Assembly (NCBI RefSeq): GCF_000430805.1
Contig: NZ_AUMS01000018.1
Coordinates: 1-54,150, forward strand
DNA from: Chitinilyticum aquatile DSM 21506
GTDB taxonomy: Bacteria; Pseudomonadota; Gammaproteobacteria; Burkholderiales; Chitinibacteraceae
Reading direction: 5' to 3'
DNA: 54,150 nucleotides
Positions 1 to 8,938 of the stretch are shown one piece after another. A program made the position numbers and the translations under genes. The notes beneath the pieces were generated by a model. The model was not told the origin of the DNA. It saw nothing but the letters and a program-made list of their open reading frames with translations, and made no database searches. Position 1 is the stretch's first letter; each line of letters starts with the position of its first letter.

Positions 1-820
1 GGCACTGTTGCAAATAGTCGGTGGTGATAAACTTATCATCCCCTTTTGCTGATGGAGCTGCACATGAACCCATTCAAAGGCCGGCATTTTCAGCGTGACA
101 TCATTCTGTGGGCCGTACGCTGGTACTGCAAATACGGCATCAGTTACCGTGAGCTGCAGGAGATGCTGGCTGAACGCGGAGTGAATGTCGATCACTCCAC
201 GATTTACCGCTGGGTTCAGCGTTATGCGCCTGAAATGGAAAAACGGCTGCGCTGGTACTGGCGTAACCCTTCCGATCTTTGCCCGTGGCACATGGATGAA
301 ACCTACGTGAAGGTCAATGGCCGCTGGGCGTATCTGTACCGGGCCGTCGACAGCCGGGGCCGCACTGTCGATTTTTATCTCTCCTCCCGTCGTAACAGCA
401 AAGCTGCATACCGGTTTCTGGGTAAAATCCTCAACAACGTGAAGAAGTGGCAGATCCCGCGATTCATCAACACGGATAAAGCGCCCGCCTATGGTCGCGC
501 GCTTGCTCTGCTCAAACGCGAAGGCCGGTGCCCGTCTGACGTTGAACACCGACAGATTAAGTACCGGAACAACGTGATTGAATGCGATCATGGCAAACTG
601 AAACGGATAATCGGCGCCACGCTGGGATTTAAATCCATGAAGACGGCTTACGCCACCATCAAAGGTATTGAGGTGATGCGTGCACTACGCAAAGGCCAGG
701 CCTCAGCATTTTATTATGGTGATCCCCTGGGCGAAATGCGCCTGGTAAGCAGAGTTTTTGAAATGTAAGGCCTTTGAATAAGACAAAAGGCTGCCTCATC
801 GCTAACTTTGCAACAGTGCC
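1..820 (+). mobile_element. IS26: IS26, complete (IS6 family)
   Basis: The element is exactly 820 bp and bounded by 14-bp terminal inverted repeats, GGCACTGTTGCAAA at 1-14 and its reverse complement at 807-820. One transposase gene fills it. It is joined directly to the interrupted intI1 gene at position 821, so this copy created the right-hand junction with the integron. The left flank is outside the window, so a target duplication cannot be checked. IS26 (known biology) moves by replicative cointegrate formation and by conservative joining of existing copies. It often truncates the 5' conserved segment of class 1 integrons, as here. Confidence 0.98.
64..768 (+). CDS. tnpA: IS26 transposase
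   Basis: DDE-family transposase of 234 residues, the normal IS26 length when started at the ATG at 64 ([10 protein letters not shown]); the upstream in-frame ATG at 46 would add six residues. An N-terminal helix-turn-helix (about residues 20-55) recognises the ends. The catalytic triad is visible as D78 (in [10 protein letters not shown]), D138 (in INTDKAPAY) and E173 (in NVIECDHGK). Residue 184 is Gly, the common form rather than the Asn variant. The gene is intact, so the element should be active and able to drive further rearrangement of this resistance region. Confidence 0.97.
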
Positions 821-1618
821 TTCTACGGCACGTTTGAAGGCGCGCTGAAAGGTCTGGTCATACATGTGATGGCGACGCACGACACCGCTCCGTGGATCGG
901 TCGAATGCGTGTGCTGCGCAAAAACCCAGAACCACGGCCAGGAATGCCCGGCGCGCGGATACTTCCGCTCAAGGGCGTCGGGAAGCGCAACGCCGCTGCG
1001 GCCCTCGGCCTGGTCCTTCAGCCACCATGCCCGTGCACGCGACAGCTGCTCGCGCAGGCTGGGTGCCAAGCTCTCGGGTAACATCAAGGCCCGATCCTTG
1101 GAGCCCTTGCCCTCCCGCACGATGATCGTGCCGTGATCGAAATCCAGATCCTTGACCCGCAGTTGCAAACCCTCACTGATCCGCATGCCCGTTCCATACA
1201 GAAGCTGGGCGAACAAACGATGCTCGCCTTCCAGAAAACCGAGGATGCGAACCACTTCATCCGGGGTCAGCACCACCGGCAAGCGCCGCGACGGCCGAGG
1301 TCTTCCGATCTCCTGAAGCCAGGGCAGATCCGTGCACAGCACCTTGCCGTAGAAGAACAGCAAGGCCGCCAATGCCTGACGATGCGTGGAGACCGAAACC
1401 TTGCGCTCGTTCGCCAGCCAGGACAGAAATGCCTCGACTTCGCTGCTGCCCAAGGTTGCCGGGTGACGCACACCGTGGAAACGGATGAAGGCACGAACCC
1501 AGTGGACATAAGCCTGTTCGGTTCGTAAACTGTAATGCAAGTAGCGTATGCGCTCACGCAACTGGTCCAGAACCTTGACCGAACGCAGCGGTGGTAACGG
1601 CGCAGTGGCGGTTTTCAT
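821..1618 (-). pseudogene. intI1: class 1 integron integrase, 3' truncated by IS26
   Basis: The first 266 codons of IntI1 remain, ending at ...FKRAVE where IS26 begins; the full protein is 337 residues. The start is the ATG at 1618. The N-terminal SAM-like domain and the first catalytic arginine (in GTGMRISEG) are kept. The C-terminal HxLRH box and the catalytic tyrosine are lost, so the enzyme cannot recombine cassettes. Residues R32 and H39 match the Pc promoter sequence on the opposite strand. The integron can therefore still express its cassette but can no longer gain or shuffle cassettes without an integrase supplied in trans. Confidence 0.97.
1503..1531 (+). promoter_or_regulatory. Pc: integron cassette promoter Pc, PcH1 type
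   Basis: The -35 box TGGACA (1503-1508) and -10 box TAAACT (1526-1531) are separated by 17 bp inside intI1 and point towards aadA2. This combination is the hybrid variant PcH1, of weak to intermediate strength in the published classification. The second promoter P2 (TTGTTA at 1622-1627, TACAGT at 1642-1647) has only a 14-bp spacer, the inactive form without the GGG insertion. Confidence 0.9.
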
Positions 1619-1689
1619 GGCTTGTTATGACTGTTTTTTTGTACAGTCTATGCCTCGGGCATCCAAGCAGCAAGCGCGTTACGCCGTGG

Positions 1690-1760
1690 GTCGATGTTTG
1701 ATGTTATGGAGCAGCAACGATGTTACGCAGCAGGGCAGTCGCCCTAAAACAAAGTTAGAC
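1690..1760 (+). other. attI1: attI1 recombination site (approximate limits)
   Basis: The sequence upstream of aadA2 is the familiar attI1 region, ending in the core site GTTAGAC at 1754-1760 where the cassette is joined. The left limit is approximate; the site is about 65 bp in the literature. Confidence 0.85.
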
Positions 1761-1763
1761 ATC

Positions 1764-2555
1764 ATGAGGGTAGCGGTGACCATCGAAATTTCGAACCAAC
1801 TATCAGAGGTGCTAAGCGTCATTGAGCGCCATCTGGAATCAACGTTGCTGGCCGTGCATTTGTACGGCTCCGCAGTGGATGGCGGCCTGAAGCCATACAG
1901 CGATATTGATTTGTTGGTTACTGTGGCCGTAAAGCTTGATGAAACGACGCGGCGAGCATTGCTCAATGACCTTATGGAGGCTTCGGCTTTCCCTGGCGAG
2001 AGCGAGACGCTCCGCGCTATAGAAGTCACCCTTGTCGTGCATGACGACATCATCCCGTGGCGTTATCCGGCTAAGCGCGAGCTGCAATTTGGAGAATGGC
2101 AGCGCAATGACATTCTTGCGGGTATCTTCGAGCCAGCCATGATCGACATTGATCTAGCTATCCTGCTTACAAAAGCAAGAGAACATAGCGTTGCCTTGGT
2201 AGGTCCGGCAGCGGAGGAATTCTTTGACCCGGTTCCTGAACAGGATCTATTCGAGGCGCTGAGGGAAACCTTGAAGCTATGGAACTCGCAGCCCGACTGG
2301 GCCGGCGATGAGCGAAATGTAGTGCTTACGTTGTCCCGCATTTGGTACAGCGCAATAACCGGCAAAATCGCGCCGAAGGATGTCGCTGCCGACTGGGCAA
2401 TAAAACGCCTACCTGCCCAGTATCAGCCCGTCTTACTTGAAGCTAAGCAAGCTTATCTGGGACAAAAAGAAGATCACTTGGCCTCACGCGCAGATCACTT
2501 GGAAGAATTTATTCGCTTTGTGAAAGGCGAGATCATCAAGTCAGTTGGTAAATGA
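1764..2555 (+). CDS. aadA2: aminoglycoside (3'')-adenylyltransferase AadA2
   Basis: Transfers AMP from ATP to streptomycin and spectinomycin, giving resistance. The product is 263 residues from the ATG at 1764; a GTG four codons later gives the 259-residue form usually annotated. It carries the nucleotidyltransferase signature YGSAVDGGLKPYSDID with the two metal-binding Asp residues. The N-terminal TIEISNQLSEVLSVIE stretch and the KSVGK C-terminus are those of AadA2 rather than AadA1. It is the only cassette, sits directly at attI1, is followed by its own attC, and is transcribed from Pc in the broken intI1. Confidence 0.96.
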   Translation: MRVAVTIEISNQLSEVLSVIERHLESTLLAVHLYGSAVDGGLKPYSDIDLLVTVAVKLDETTRRALLNDLMEASAFPGESETLRAIEVTLVVHDDIIPWRYPAKRELQFGEWQRNDILAGIFEPAMIDIDLAILLTKAREHSVALVGPAAEEFFDPVPEQDLFEALRETLKLWNSQPDWAGDERNVVLTLSRIWYSAITGKIAPKDVAADWAIKRLPAQYQPVLLEAKQAYLGQKEDHLASRADHLEEFIRFVKGEIIKSVGK

Positions 2556-2556
2556 T

Positions 2557-2616
2557 GTCTAACAATTCGTTCAAGCCGACCGCGCTACGCGCGGCGGCTT
2601 AACTCCGGCGTTAGAT
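2557..2616 (+). other. attC: attC site (59-base element) of the aadA2 cassette
   Basis: A 60-bp imperfect palindrome starts two bases after the aadA2 stop. It runs from GTCTAAC (2557-2563) to the GTTAGAT core (2610-2616), with the internal pair around CGCGCTACGCGCG. It is the standard aadA attC and marks the junction with the 3' conserved segment. Confidence 0.93.
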
Positions 2617-2718
2617 GCACTAAGCACATAATTGCTCACAGCCAAACTATCAGGTCAAGTCTGCTTTTATTATTTTTAAGCGTGCATAATAAGCCCTACA
2701 CAAATTGGGAGATATATC

Positions 2719-3066
2719 ATGAAAGGCTGGCTTTTTCTTGTTATCGCAATAGTTGGCGAAGTAATCGCAACATCCGCATTAAAATCTAGCGAGGGCTTTA
2801 CTAAGCTTGCCCCTTCCGCCGTTGTCATAATCGGTTATGGCATCGCATTTTATTTTCTTTCTCTGGTTCTGAAATCCATCCCTGTCGGTGTTGCTTATGC
2901 AGTCTGGTCGGGACTCGGCGTCGTCATAATTACAGCCATTGCCTGGTTGCTTCATGGGCAAAAGCTTGATGCGTGGGGCTTTGTAGGTATGGGGCTCATA
3001 ATTGCTGCCTTTTTGCTCGCCCGATCCCCATCGTGGAAGTCGCTGCGGAGGCCGACGCCATGGTGA
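2719..3066 (+). CDS. qacEdelta1: quaternary ammonium efflux protein QacEdelta1
   Basis: Small multidrug resistance (SMR) family transporter, 115 residues, from the inner membrane. The N-terminus [20 protein letters not shown] carries the essential membrane-embedded Glu. Three helices are normal. The fourth is replaced after LLARSP by the sequence of the 3'-CS fusion ([11 protein letters not shown]), the hallmark of the delta1 form, which confers only weak biocide resistance. The end overlaps the start of sul1 by 7 nt, as always in this segment. Confidence 0.97.
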   Translation: MKGWLFLVIAIVGEVIATSALKSSEGFTKLAPSAVVIIGYGIAFYFLSLVLKSIPVGVAYAVWSGLGVVIITAIAWLLHGQKLDAWGFVGMGLIIAAFLLARSPSWKSLRRPTPW

Positions 3067-3899
3067 CGGTGTTCGGCATTCTGAATCTCACCGAGGACTC
3101 CTTCTTCGATGAGAGCCGGCGGCTAGACCCCGCCGGCGCTGTCACCGCGGCGATCGAAATGCTGCGAGTCGGATCAGACGTCGTGGATGTCGGACCGGCC
3201 GCCAGCCATCCGGACGCGAGGCCTGTATCGCCGGCCGATGAGATCAGACGTATTGCGCCGCTCTTAGACGCCCTGTCCGATCAGATGCACCGTGTTTCAA
3301 TCGACAGCTTCCAACCGGAAACCCAGCGCTATGCGCTCAAGCGCGGCGTGGGCTACCTGAACGATATCCAAGGATTTCCTGACCCTGCGCTCTATCCCGA
3401 TATTGCTGAGGCGGACTGCAGGCTGGTGGTTATGCACTCAGCGCAGCGGGATGGCATCGCCACCCGCACCGGTCACCTTCGACCCGAAGACGCGCTCGAC
3501 GAGATTGTGCGGTTCTTCGAGGCGCGGGTTTCCGCCTTGCGACGGAGCGGGGTCGCTGCCGACCGGCTCATCCTCGATCCGGGGATGGGATTTTTCTTGA
3601 GCCCCGCACCGGAAACATCGCTGCACGTGCTGTCGAACCTTCAAAAGCTGAAGTCGGCGTTGGGGCTTCCGCTATTGGTCTCGGTGTCGCGGAAATCCTT
3701 CTTGGGCGCCACCGTTGGCCTTCCTGTAAAGGATCTGGGTCCAGCGAGCCTTGCGGCGGAACTTCACGCGATCGGCAATGGCGCTGACTACGTCCGCACC
3801 CACGCGCCTGGAGATCTGCGAAGCGCAATCACCTTCTCGGAAACCCTCGCGAAATTTCGCAGTCGCGACGCCAGAGACCGAGGGTTAGATCATGCCTAG
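3060..3899 (+). CDS. sul1: sulfonamide-insensitive dihydropteroate synthase Sul1
   Basis: Makes dihydropteroate from pABA and the pterin pyrophosphate but does not accept sulfonamides, bypassing the inhibited chromosomal FolP. The product is 279 residues from the ATG at 3060, inside the end of qacEdelta1; longer in-frame upstream starts are not used. Recognisable DHPS motifs are [10 protein letters not shown] near the N-terminus, the pterin-binding ILDPGMGF and the SRKSFLG block. The sequence reads as full-length Sul1 with no lesion. Confidence 0.97.
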   Translation: MVTVFGILNLTEDSFFDESRRLDPAGAVTAAIEMLRVGSDVVDVGPAASHPDARPVSPADEIRRIAPLLDALSDQMHRVSIDSFQPETQRYALKRGVGYLNDIQGFPDPALYPDIAEADCRLVVMHSAQRDGIATRTGHLRPEDALDEIVRFFEARVSALRRSGVAADRLILDPGMGFFLSPAPETSLHVLSNLQKLKSALGLPLLVSVSRKSFLGATVGLPVKDLGPASLAAELHAIGNGADYVRTHAPGDLRSAITFSETLAKFRSRDARDRGLDHA

Positions 3900-4026
3900 C
3901 ATTCACCTTCCGGCCGCCCGCTAGCGGACCCTGGTCAGGTTCCGCGAAGGTGGGCGCAGACATGCTGGGCTCGTCAGGATCAAACTGCACTATGAGGCGG
4001 CGGTTCATACCGCGCCAGGGGAGCGA

Positions 4027-4527
4027 ATGGACAGCGAGGAGCCTCCGAACGTTCGGGTCGCCTGCTCGGGTGATATCGACGAGGTTGTGCGGCTGATGCA
4101 CGACGCTGCGGCGTGGATGTCCGCCAAGGGAACGCCCGCCTGGGACGTCGCGCGGATCGACCGGACATTCGCGGAGACCTTCGTCCTGAGATCCGAGCTC
4201 CTAGTCGCGAGTTGCAGCGACGGCATCGTCGGCTGTTGCACCTTGTCGGCCGAGGATCCCGAGTTCTGGCCCGACGCCCTCAAGGGGGAGGCCGCATATC
4301 TGCACAAGCTCGCGGTGCGACGGACACATGCGGGCCGGGGTGTCAGCTCCGCGCTGATCGAGGCTTGCCGCCATGCCGCGCGAACGCAGGGGTGCGCCAA
4401 GCTGCGGCTCGACTGCCACCCGAACCTGCGTGGCCTATACGAGCGGCTCGGATTCACCCACGTCGACACTTTCAATCCCGGCTGGGATCCAACCTTCATC
4501 GCAGAACGCCTAGAACTCGAAATCTAA
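4027..4527 (+). CDS. orf5: orf5 GNAT-family acetyltransferase of the 3'-CS
   Basis: A 166-residue GNAT-fold protein that normally follows sul1 in class 1 integrons. The acetyl-CoA loop is visible as RRTHAGRGVSSALIEA around residues 98-113, preceded by the LHKLAV strand. Its substrate is unknown and no resistance is assigned to it. After its stop the 3'-CS continues for about 105 bp (4528-4633) into the tail of orf6 before the tniB junction. Confidence 0.92.
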   Translation: MDSEEPPNVRVACSGDIDEVVRLMHDAAAWMSAKGTPAWDVARIDRTFAETFVLRSELLVASCSDGIVGCCTLSAEDPEFWPDALKGEAAYLHKLAVRRTHAGRGVSSALIEACRHAARTQGCAKLRLDCHPNLRGLYERLGFTHVDTFNPGWDPTFIAERLELEI

Positions 4528-4633
4528 CGTCCGTTCGGGCATCGAGGTCCATGTCGGGGTGGGACGGGCCCGTGGCTTCAAGATCACTTGCAGTCCGACC
4601 GCGATGTCTTGGTTGCGCGAGAGGTTGTCGACA

Positions 4634-5497
4634 GGCCATGCTGAGTGTGCGATGGTTGATCGCTTCCTCGCCGCTCTCCACGGCGACGATGGCCGCCGCC
4701 ATCAGCAAGTGCGCCAGTTCCCCTATGGTGCCCTCGCTGCGTGTGAGCAGGTAGCGAGCCATGTCCAGCGTGGCAATTGGGGAAGGCCGGCGCAGCGGGA
4801 GCGAAGCGGCGAAGCTGGCCAGCAGTGAGCAGCAATCGTCGTTGGCCTCCCATACCGGCAGCATCATCGGCTCGAAGCGATTTTCCAACTGGTCATCGGA
4901 GCGGATGGCTAGGTAGGCGTCGCGCGTGCCTACCCCAACCAACGGGATGCGCAGTTCGTTGCCGAGGAAGCGCAGCAGGTTGAGGAATTCCCGGCGGTTG
5001 ACGCTGTTGCCGGCCAGCACGTTGTGCAGCTCGTCGATCACCAGCATGCGCACGCCGACCTTGCGCAGCAGTGCCAGAGCCAGTTGCTCCATTTCCGGCA
5101 ACCGTGGGCGTGGGCGCAGCGGCGCGCCCATCGCGGCGAGCAGCGCGACGTAGAAGCGGATCACGGACGGCTCGGACGGCATCTGCACGACCAACACCGG
5201 GATGTGCTCCTGGTCGGCGTCGGAGCTGGCCGGGTGGGTGCGGCGGAACTTCTCGACGATCATCGACTTGCCATTGTTGGTCGGGCCAACCAGCAGCAGG
5301 TTGGGCATGCGTTGCTTGTTTGGCCACGCATAAAGGGCTTCCAGCCGGTTCAGCGCCTCGACTGCGCGCGGATAGCCGATCCAGCGGTCGGCGCGAAGGC
5401 GCTGGATGCGCTCGTCCGCCGGAAGACGGGCCAAGCCCTGGGCCGCCGGCAGCAGGTGGGACAGGTCGATGATGGGATATTCGTCCACGGCTACCAC
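4634..5497 (-). pseudogene. tniB: TniB transposition ATPase, C-terminally truncated
   Basis: TniB is the AAA ATPase partner of the Tn402/Tn5053 transposase. It starts at the ATG at 5497 and overlaps the tniA stop by 7 nt. Walker A (GPTNNGKS, residues 71-78) and Walker B (MLVIDELHN, D155-E156) are intact. Sequence that looks like TniB stops at about residue 288 (...NHRTLSMA, position 4634). The reading frame then runs about 45 codons through the antisense of the 3'-CS to 4496, which is not TniB. The last dozen or so residues are missing, together with tniQ and tniR, so autonomous Tn402 transposition is not expected. Confidence 0.92.
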
Positions 5498-7170
5498 TCC
5501 TCAATCTGGTCGAACGGTTTGGCGGGTGGCAAGTTGTCTGCCTGCGGGTCGGCAATATCCGTATCCGGCGGAACGGGCTTGTCCGGCCGAGCTGATGTCT
5601 TGAGGTGCTGGCGGCGATCCGCGTCACGCCGCGCCTTGCGTGTGGCCTTCTGCGCGCTGGTCACAATCTCACGCATCTGGCCGATCATGCGGAACAGCGC
5701 CGACTCATCCACCTGTTCGCGCCCTTGCTGCCGCAGTTTCGCCAGCGCCTGCCGTTGTTCCCAGAGGGTGACAGCCGGATGCGACAAGGTACGGTAGGGA
5801 ATTTCCAGGTAATGCTGTCCCTCCGGTTCCAGGACCCAGATACGGCTGATGTCGCGCGGATCGCGCCGGATCAGAAAGGACGGCCAGCGTTCACGCCGCG
5901 CAATCCACGGCTTGAGCGCATCGGCGTAGTAGTGGATGTGGTCGATGACAAAGCCGGTGCGGGTCAGCGTGCGCCGGAGGATCGGCAGAAAATCGACCAG
6001 GAACGAAGTAGCGCGTGTGACGACGGCCGGTACGCCGACACGCGCCACGGCCTCGGCCCAGCGCGCGGCCGGCGGTTGGAGCAGGCCGTTGTGCACCGAA
6101 CCGTGGTAGGTGCCGACCGCCAATGTGAGCCAGCGCTCTAGCTCGCGCAGCGTCAGGGCGGCCTTGTTTTCGGAATCGTAGTCGCCGCGCTGGTCAGGGT
6201 TGGAGAAGGTCGTTCCCGGCAGTTCGTCGTGAATCATCTGCATCGCCGTGCCGATGATCCGTTCCACGATGCCGCCATAGTGCGGCTGTCCCAGCGGGCG
6301 ATAGTCCAGCCGGATGCCATGCTGCTCGCAACCCCGGCGCAGGGCCTCGCTCTTGAACTCGGCCGCGTTGTCTAGGTAGAGCAGCAAGGGCTTGCCGCTC
6401 ATCTGCCAATCCATTTCCACGTTCAGTCCTTCCAGCCAAGGGCGCTTGTCGCAGGCGACATGCACGAGGCACAGGCCAACCGAAACGGCAGACGGCGCTT
6501 CCAGCGTGACGACCATGCCGAGCACGCAGCGGGTGAACACGTCGATGGCGAGGGTCAGGTACGGGCGGCCAATAGGTTGCCGGTCGCGGTCATCGACCAC
6601 GATCAGGTCGATGACCGTATGGTCTATCTGCACCTGCTCCAGCGGCGCGGTCACGGCAGGAGGCTCGCCGCCCACACCTTGTAGGTCACGAGCGGCATCC
6701 TGGCCTTCCCGCCGGCGGATGACCTTGCGCGGGTCAAGGCTAGCGATCCGTAAGGCCACGGTATTGCGCGCCGGCACTCGCAGTTTTTGAGCCTTGCACA
6801 CCTGAGTGACTTCGCGGTGAAAGGCCGCTAGGCTGCGCTTCTGCTTGGTCAGGAACCGCTTTTGCAGTAGCTCGTGGATGACGCGCTCGACCGGTTCCGG
6901 CAAGCGCCCCTTACCTTTACCTCCACCGGACTGGCCGGGCACCAGATCCGTCACGAGGCCGCTGCCTTGCCGGGCACGCCGGATCAGAACGTATACCTGG
7001 CGCCGAGACAAGCCCAGCGCCTGAGCCGCCATATCGGCCGCTTCGTGCCCGACCGTCTCCGACTGCGCCAACGGACTGATGATCTCCGCACGACGGCGCG
7101 CACGCTCCCAAGCCTCATCAGGCAGAGTGGCCACGCCTTGTTCTGGAATCCGTGGGGTGTCCGTCGCCAT
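5491..7170 (-). CDS. tniA: TniA transposase (Tn402/Tn5053 family)
   Basis: DDE transposase of 559 residues from the ATG at 7170 (MATDTPRIPE); an upstream in-frame start at 7206 would add 12 residues. Catalytic residues are D183 (in QIDHTVIDL), D267 (LYLDNAAEF) and E303 (GGIVERIIG), with the D,D(35)E spacing of retroviral-type integrases. An N-terminal HTH region lies at about residues 50-70. It recognises the 25-bp Tn402 ends. It is intact but lacks TniQ and a complete TniB here. Its start is about 115 bp from IRt. Confidence 0.96.
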   Translation of the reverse strand: MATDTPRIPEQGVATLPDEAWERARRRAEIISPLAQSETVGHEAADMAAQALGLSRRQVYVLIRRARQGSGLVTDLVPGQSGGGKGKGRLPEPVERVIHELLQKRFLTKQKRSLAAFHREVTQVCKAQKLRVPARNTVALRIASLDPRKVIRRREGQDAARDLQGVGGEPPAVTAPLEQVQIDHTVIDLIVVDDRDRQPIGRPYLTLAIDVFTRCVLGMVVTLEAPSAVSVGLCLVHVACDKRPWLEGLNVEMDWQMSGKPLLLYLDNAAEFKSEALRRGCEQHGIRLDYRPLGQPHYGGIVERIIGTAMQMIHDELPGTTFSNPDQRGDYDSENKAALTLRELERWLTLAVGTYHGSVHNGLLQPPAARWAEAVARVGVPAVVTRATSFLVDFLPILRRTLTRTGFVIDHIHYYADALKPWIARRERWPSFLIRRDPRDISRIWVLEPEGQHYLEIPYRTLSHPAVTLWEQRQALAKLRQQGREQVDESALFRMIGQMREIVTSAQKATRKARRDADRRQHLKTSARPDKPVPPDTDIADPQADNLPPAKPFDQIEEW

Positions 7171-7286
7171 GCTCACCTCGCTTTGGTGCACACGAGTATT
7201 GAGCATAGTCGAGATTGGTGCAGATCACTTCTGATATTGAACTGTCAGGAGCTGGCTGCACAACAGCCATTACGCCCAATCAACTG

Positions 7287-7311
7287 GTGCAGTCGTCTTC
7301 TGAAAATGACA
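7287..7311 (-). repeat. IRt: Tn402 terminal inverted repeat IRt (25 bp)
   Basis: Read on the minus strand, this is TGTCATTTTCAGAAGACGAC followed by TGCAC, the tni-end repeat of Tn402-type integron transposons. Further partial copies of the TGGTGCAG motif between here and tniA are transposase-binding repeats. Sequence to the right is the host into which the integron transposon inserted. The partner IRi was removed when IS26 truncated intI1. Confidence 0.95.
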
Positions 7312-7358
7312 CCGGCGCGGCACGGGAATCAAGGCATTGCGATTCTCGAAAATAGTTC

Positions 7359-7387
7359 TTGAAATTCTATTCTTGATTGCATATCAT
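7359..7387 (+). promoter_or_regulatory. predicted sigma70 promoter of the MNT/HEPN operon
   Basis: TTGAAA (7359-7364), a 17-bp spacer and TATCAT (7382-7387) lie 31 bp upstream of the antitoxin start. An inverted repeat AATAG-N11-CTATT (7351-7371) overlaps the -35 box and could be the operator for autoregulation. Prediction from sequence only. Confidence 0.6.
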
Positions 7388-7417
7388 CTCAACGAGTTTC
7401 GATAAGAAAGGATGCCC

Positions 7418-7708
7418 ATGCGACCGTCTGTTGTGCTTGACATGAAGCGAAGCGCAGTGCGTGAAGCGGTAGGCCGCTTTCGCGCCGCGAACCCGCGCGT
7501 CTTCGGCTCGGTGCTGCATGGCACCGACCGGGATGGCAGCGACCTCGACCTGTTGGTCGATGCGCTGCCCGGTGCCACGTTGTTGGACTTGGGCGATTTG
7601 GAAGAAGAACTGAAATCGCTGCTCGGCGTTGACGTCGATCTGCTGACTCCCGGCGACCTGCCGCCGAAGTTCCGGGCCAAGGTGCTCGCGGAGGCGCAAC
7701 CGATATGA
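7418..7708 (+). CDS. mntA: MNT-type nucleotidyltransferase antitoxin
   Basis: Minimal nucleotidyltransferase of 96 residues. The active-site pattern is GSVLHGTDRDGSDLDLLVD (GS followed by DxD). In characterised MntA/HepT pairs the antitoxin adds AMP to a tyrosine of the HEPN toxin and so inactivates it. I choose the ATG at 7418, which has AAAGGA at a normal distance; the ATG at 7412 lies inside that ribosome binding site. It overlaps the toxin gene by 4 nt (ATGA). The pair lies in the interior of a Tn3-family transposon remnant, where such pairs commonly stabilise the element. Confidence 0.88.
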   Translation: MRPSVVLDMKRSAVREAVGRFRAANPRVFGSVLHGTDRDGSDLDLLVDALPGATLLDLGDLEEELKSLLGVDVDLLTPGDLPPKFRAKVLAEAQPI

Positions 7709-8091
7709 GCGAGAACCGCCTGCCCGATTACCTCGACCACATTCAGCAGGCCGCAACCGATGCGCGCAGCTTCGTGGAAGGGATGGCCAAGGACGACTTC
7801 TTGGCCGACAAGCGCACCCAGCAGGCCGTCATCATGAGCCTGATCGTCATCGGCGAGGCGGCCACAAAGGTGATGGATGGCTACGTCGAGTTCACCCAGG
7901 CGCATGCCGACGTGCCGTGGCGCAGCATGCGCAATATGCGTAATCGCATGGCTCACGGCTATTTCGACATCAACCTCGATGTGGTGTGGGAGACGGTACA
8001 GGAATGGCTGCCGGCGTTGCTCCAGCAATTGCCCGCCGTGCGTCAGGATGCCGACGATGAAGACCGTAACGACAAAGGCATGGAGCCATGA
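7705..8091 (+). CDS. hepT: HEPN-domain RNase toxin (HepT-like)
   Basis: HEPN toxin of 128 residues. The catalytic Rx4HxY motif is RNRMAHGY at about residues 75-82; the Tyr is the AMPylation target in the family. The product is expected to cleave RNA when not held by the upstream MNT antitoxin. Translation is coupled through the ATGA overlap at 7705-7708. Strongly coding, with high GC and codon use like its neighbour. Confidence 0.88.
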   Translation: MSENRLPDYLDHIQQAATDARSFVEGMAKDDFLADKRTQQAVIMSLIVIGEAATKVMDGYVEFTQAHADVPWRSMRNMRNRMAHGYFDINLDVVWETVQEWLPALLQQLPAVRQDADDEDRNDKGMEP

Positions 8092-8106
8092 CCAATCAAG
8101 CCGCCG

Positions 8107-8280
8107 ATGTTCGGCCCCTCTGGCGTGTTCGATCCCGCGACCTATGAGCCGCGCTCGGGCAAGACCTTCTGGATGGCCGCAACGGACGTGAGTTCGCTGG
8201 TGGGCAAGGAGGCAGCAGCCGACACGCTCATCGGCAACTGCACGACCGCACGACCAGCCTCCCGTTCAAATTCGAGTTAG
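8107..8280 (+). CDS. small hypothetical ORF, possibly a gene fragment
   Basis: A 57-codon open frame beginning MFGPSGVFDPATYEPRSGKT, just after the HEPN toxin. It has no convincing ribosome binding site. The composition is coding-like at first, then degrades into a Ser/Thr/Arg-rich tail. It may be the truncated start of a longer gene that was cut before the cupin gene arrived. I do not recognise the family. Confidence 0.3.
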   Translation: MFGPSGVFDPATYEPRSGKTFWMAATDVSSLVGKEAAADTLIGNCTTARPASRSNSS

Positions 8281-8327
8281 AACTCATATCCAGCCTGTCT
8301 GGGGGCACTGTGAAAGAGGGATCTCCG

Positions 8328-8684
8328 ATGACTGTTGAATCGAGAATATTTTCTGTAGCCGAGTATGTTCAGCCGTCCGAAGGCGAGCCTATTCGTTCCG
8401 TTGTGCTTGAAACCCGAGACTCAATTATCGTGGTTTGGCATGTCCATCCCGGGCAGGAAATTGCGGCTCACATTCATCCTCACGGCCAAGACACGTGGAC
8501 TGTTTTGTCGGGAATGGCTGATTACTTTCAGGGCAATGGGATTGTTCGTGTCCTCAGGGAAGGTGAGATAGCCGTGGCAAGACCGGGCCAAGTGCACGGG
8601 GCGCGAAATACAGGTACCGAGCCATTTGTGTTCGTCTCGGTTGTGGCATCAGCCAATGCCGGTTTCGTATTGGCTGAGCGATAG
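8328..8684 (+). CDS. cupin-domain protein
   Basis: A single-domain cupin of 118 residues. The first cupin motif is readable as VVWHVHPGQEIAAHIHPHGQ, with three or four metal-binding His, followed by TWTVLSGMADYF. The second motif is GEIAVARPGQVHGARNTG with its conserved His. Such small cupins bind a metal and act as isomerases, dioxygenases or ligand-binding modules; the substrate cannot be told. The ATG at 8328 has GAAAGAGGG seven bases upstream and is preferred to the GTG at 8310. It is passenger cargo in the Tn3-family remnant. Confidence 0.8.
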   Translation: MTVESRIFSVAEYVQPSEGEPIRSVVLETRDSIIVVWHVHPGQEIAAHIHPHGQDTWTVLSGMADYFQGNGIVRVLREGEIAVARPGQVHGARNTGTEPFVFVSVVASANAGFVLAER

Positions 8685-8938
8685 AGCCCAATCTCTGGAG
8701 TTGGTCCAATGAGCGGTCGGGGAGATAGGTAACAGACATGCAGCGGACACGGCTGCTAAACCAGGTCGCAAACCTCCTTGCGTCGCAGCGTGCCGCAAGC
8801 GACGCGATCAATCGAATGGGGTCGGCATGAGACTGAACACCATCCAGTTCCCGACCGCGTAGCCGCCTGTCCTGCCGATCAGGTCTTGACCATCGACGCC
8901 TGGGATCAGTCCTGAATGTTCTTGGAGACCACTACGTT

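Noticed and set aside
866..1528. Several plus-strand open frames over the integrase region
   Set aside because: They are antisense shadows of intI1 and have no ribosome binding sites.
4496..4633. C-terminal 45 residues of the tniB reading frame
   Set aside because: These codons are antisense 3'-CS sequence read past the junction and do not resemble TniB, so I ended the gene at 4634.
5024..5797. 257-residue plus-strand frame opposite tniB/tniA
   Set aside because: Antisense shadow of two genes that are well recognised on the minus strand.
6392..6790. Long plus-strand frames opposite tniA
   Set aside because: GC-rich shadow frames; TniA on the minus strand has all catalytic motifs.
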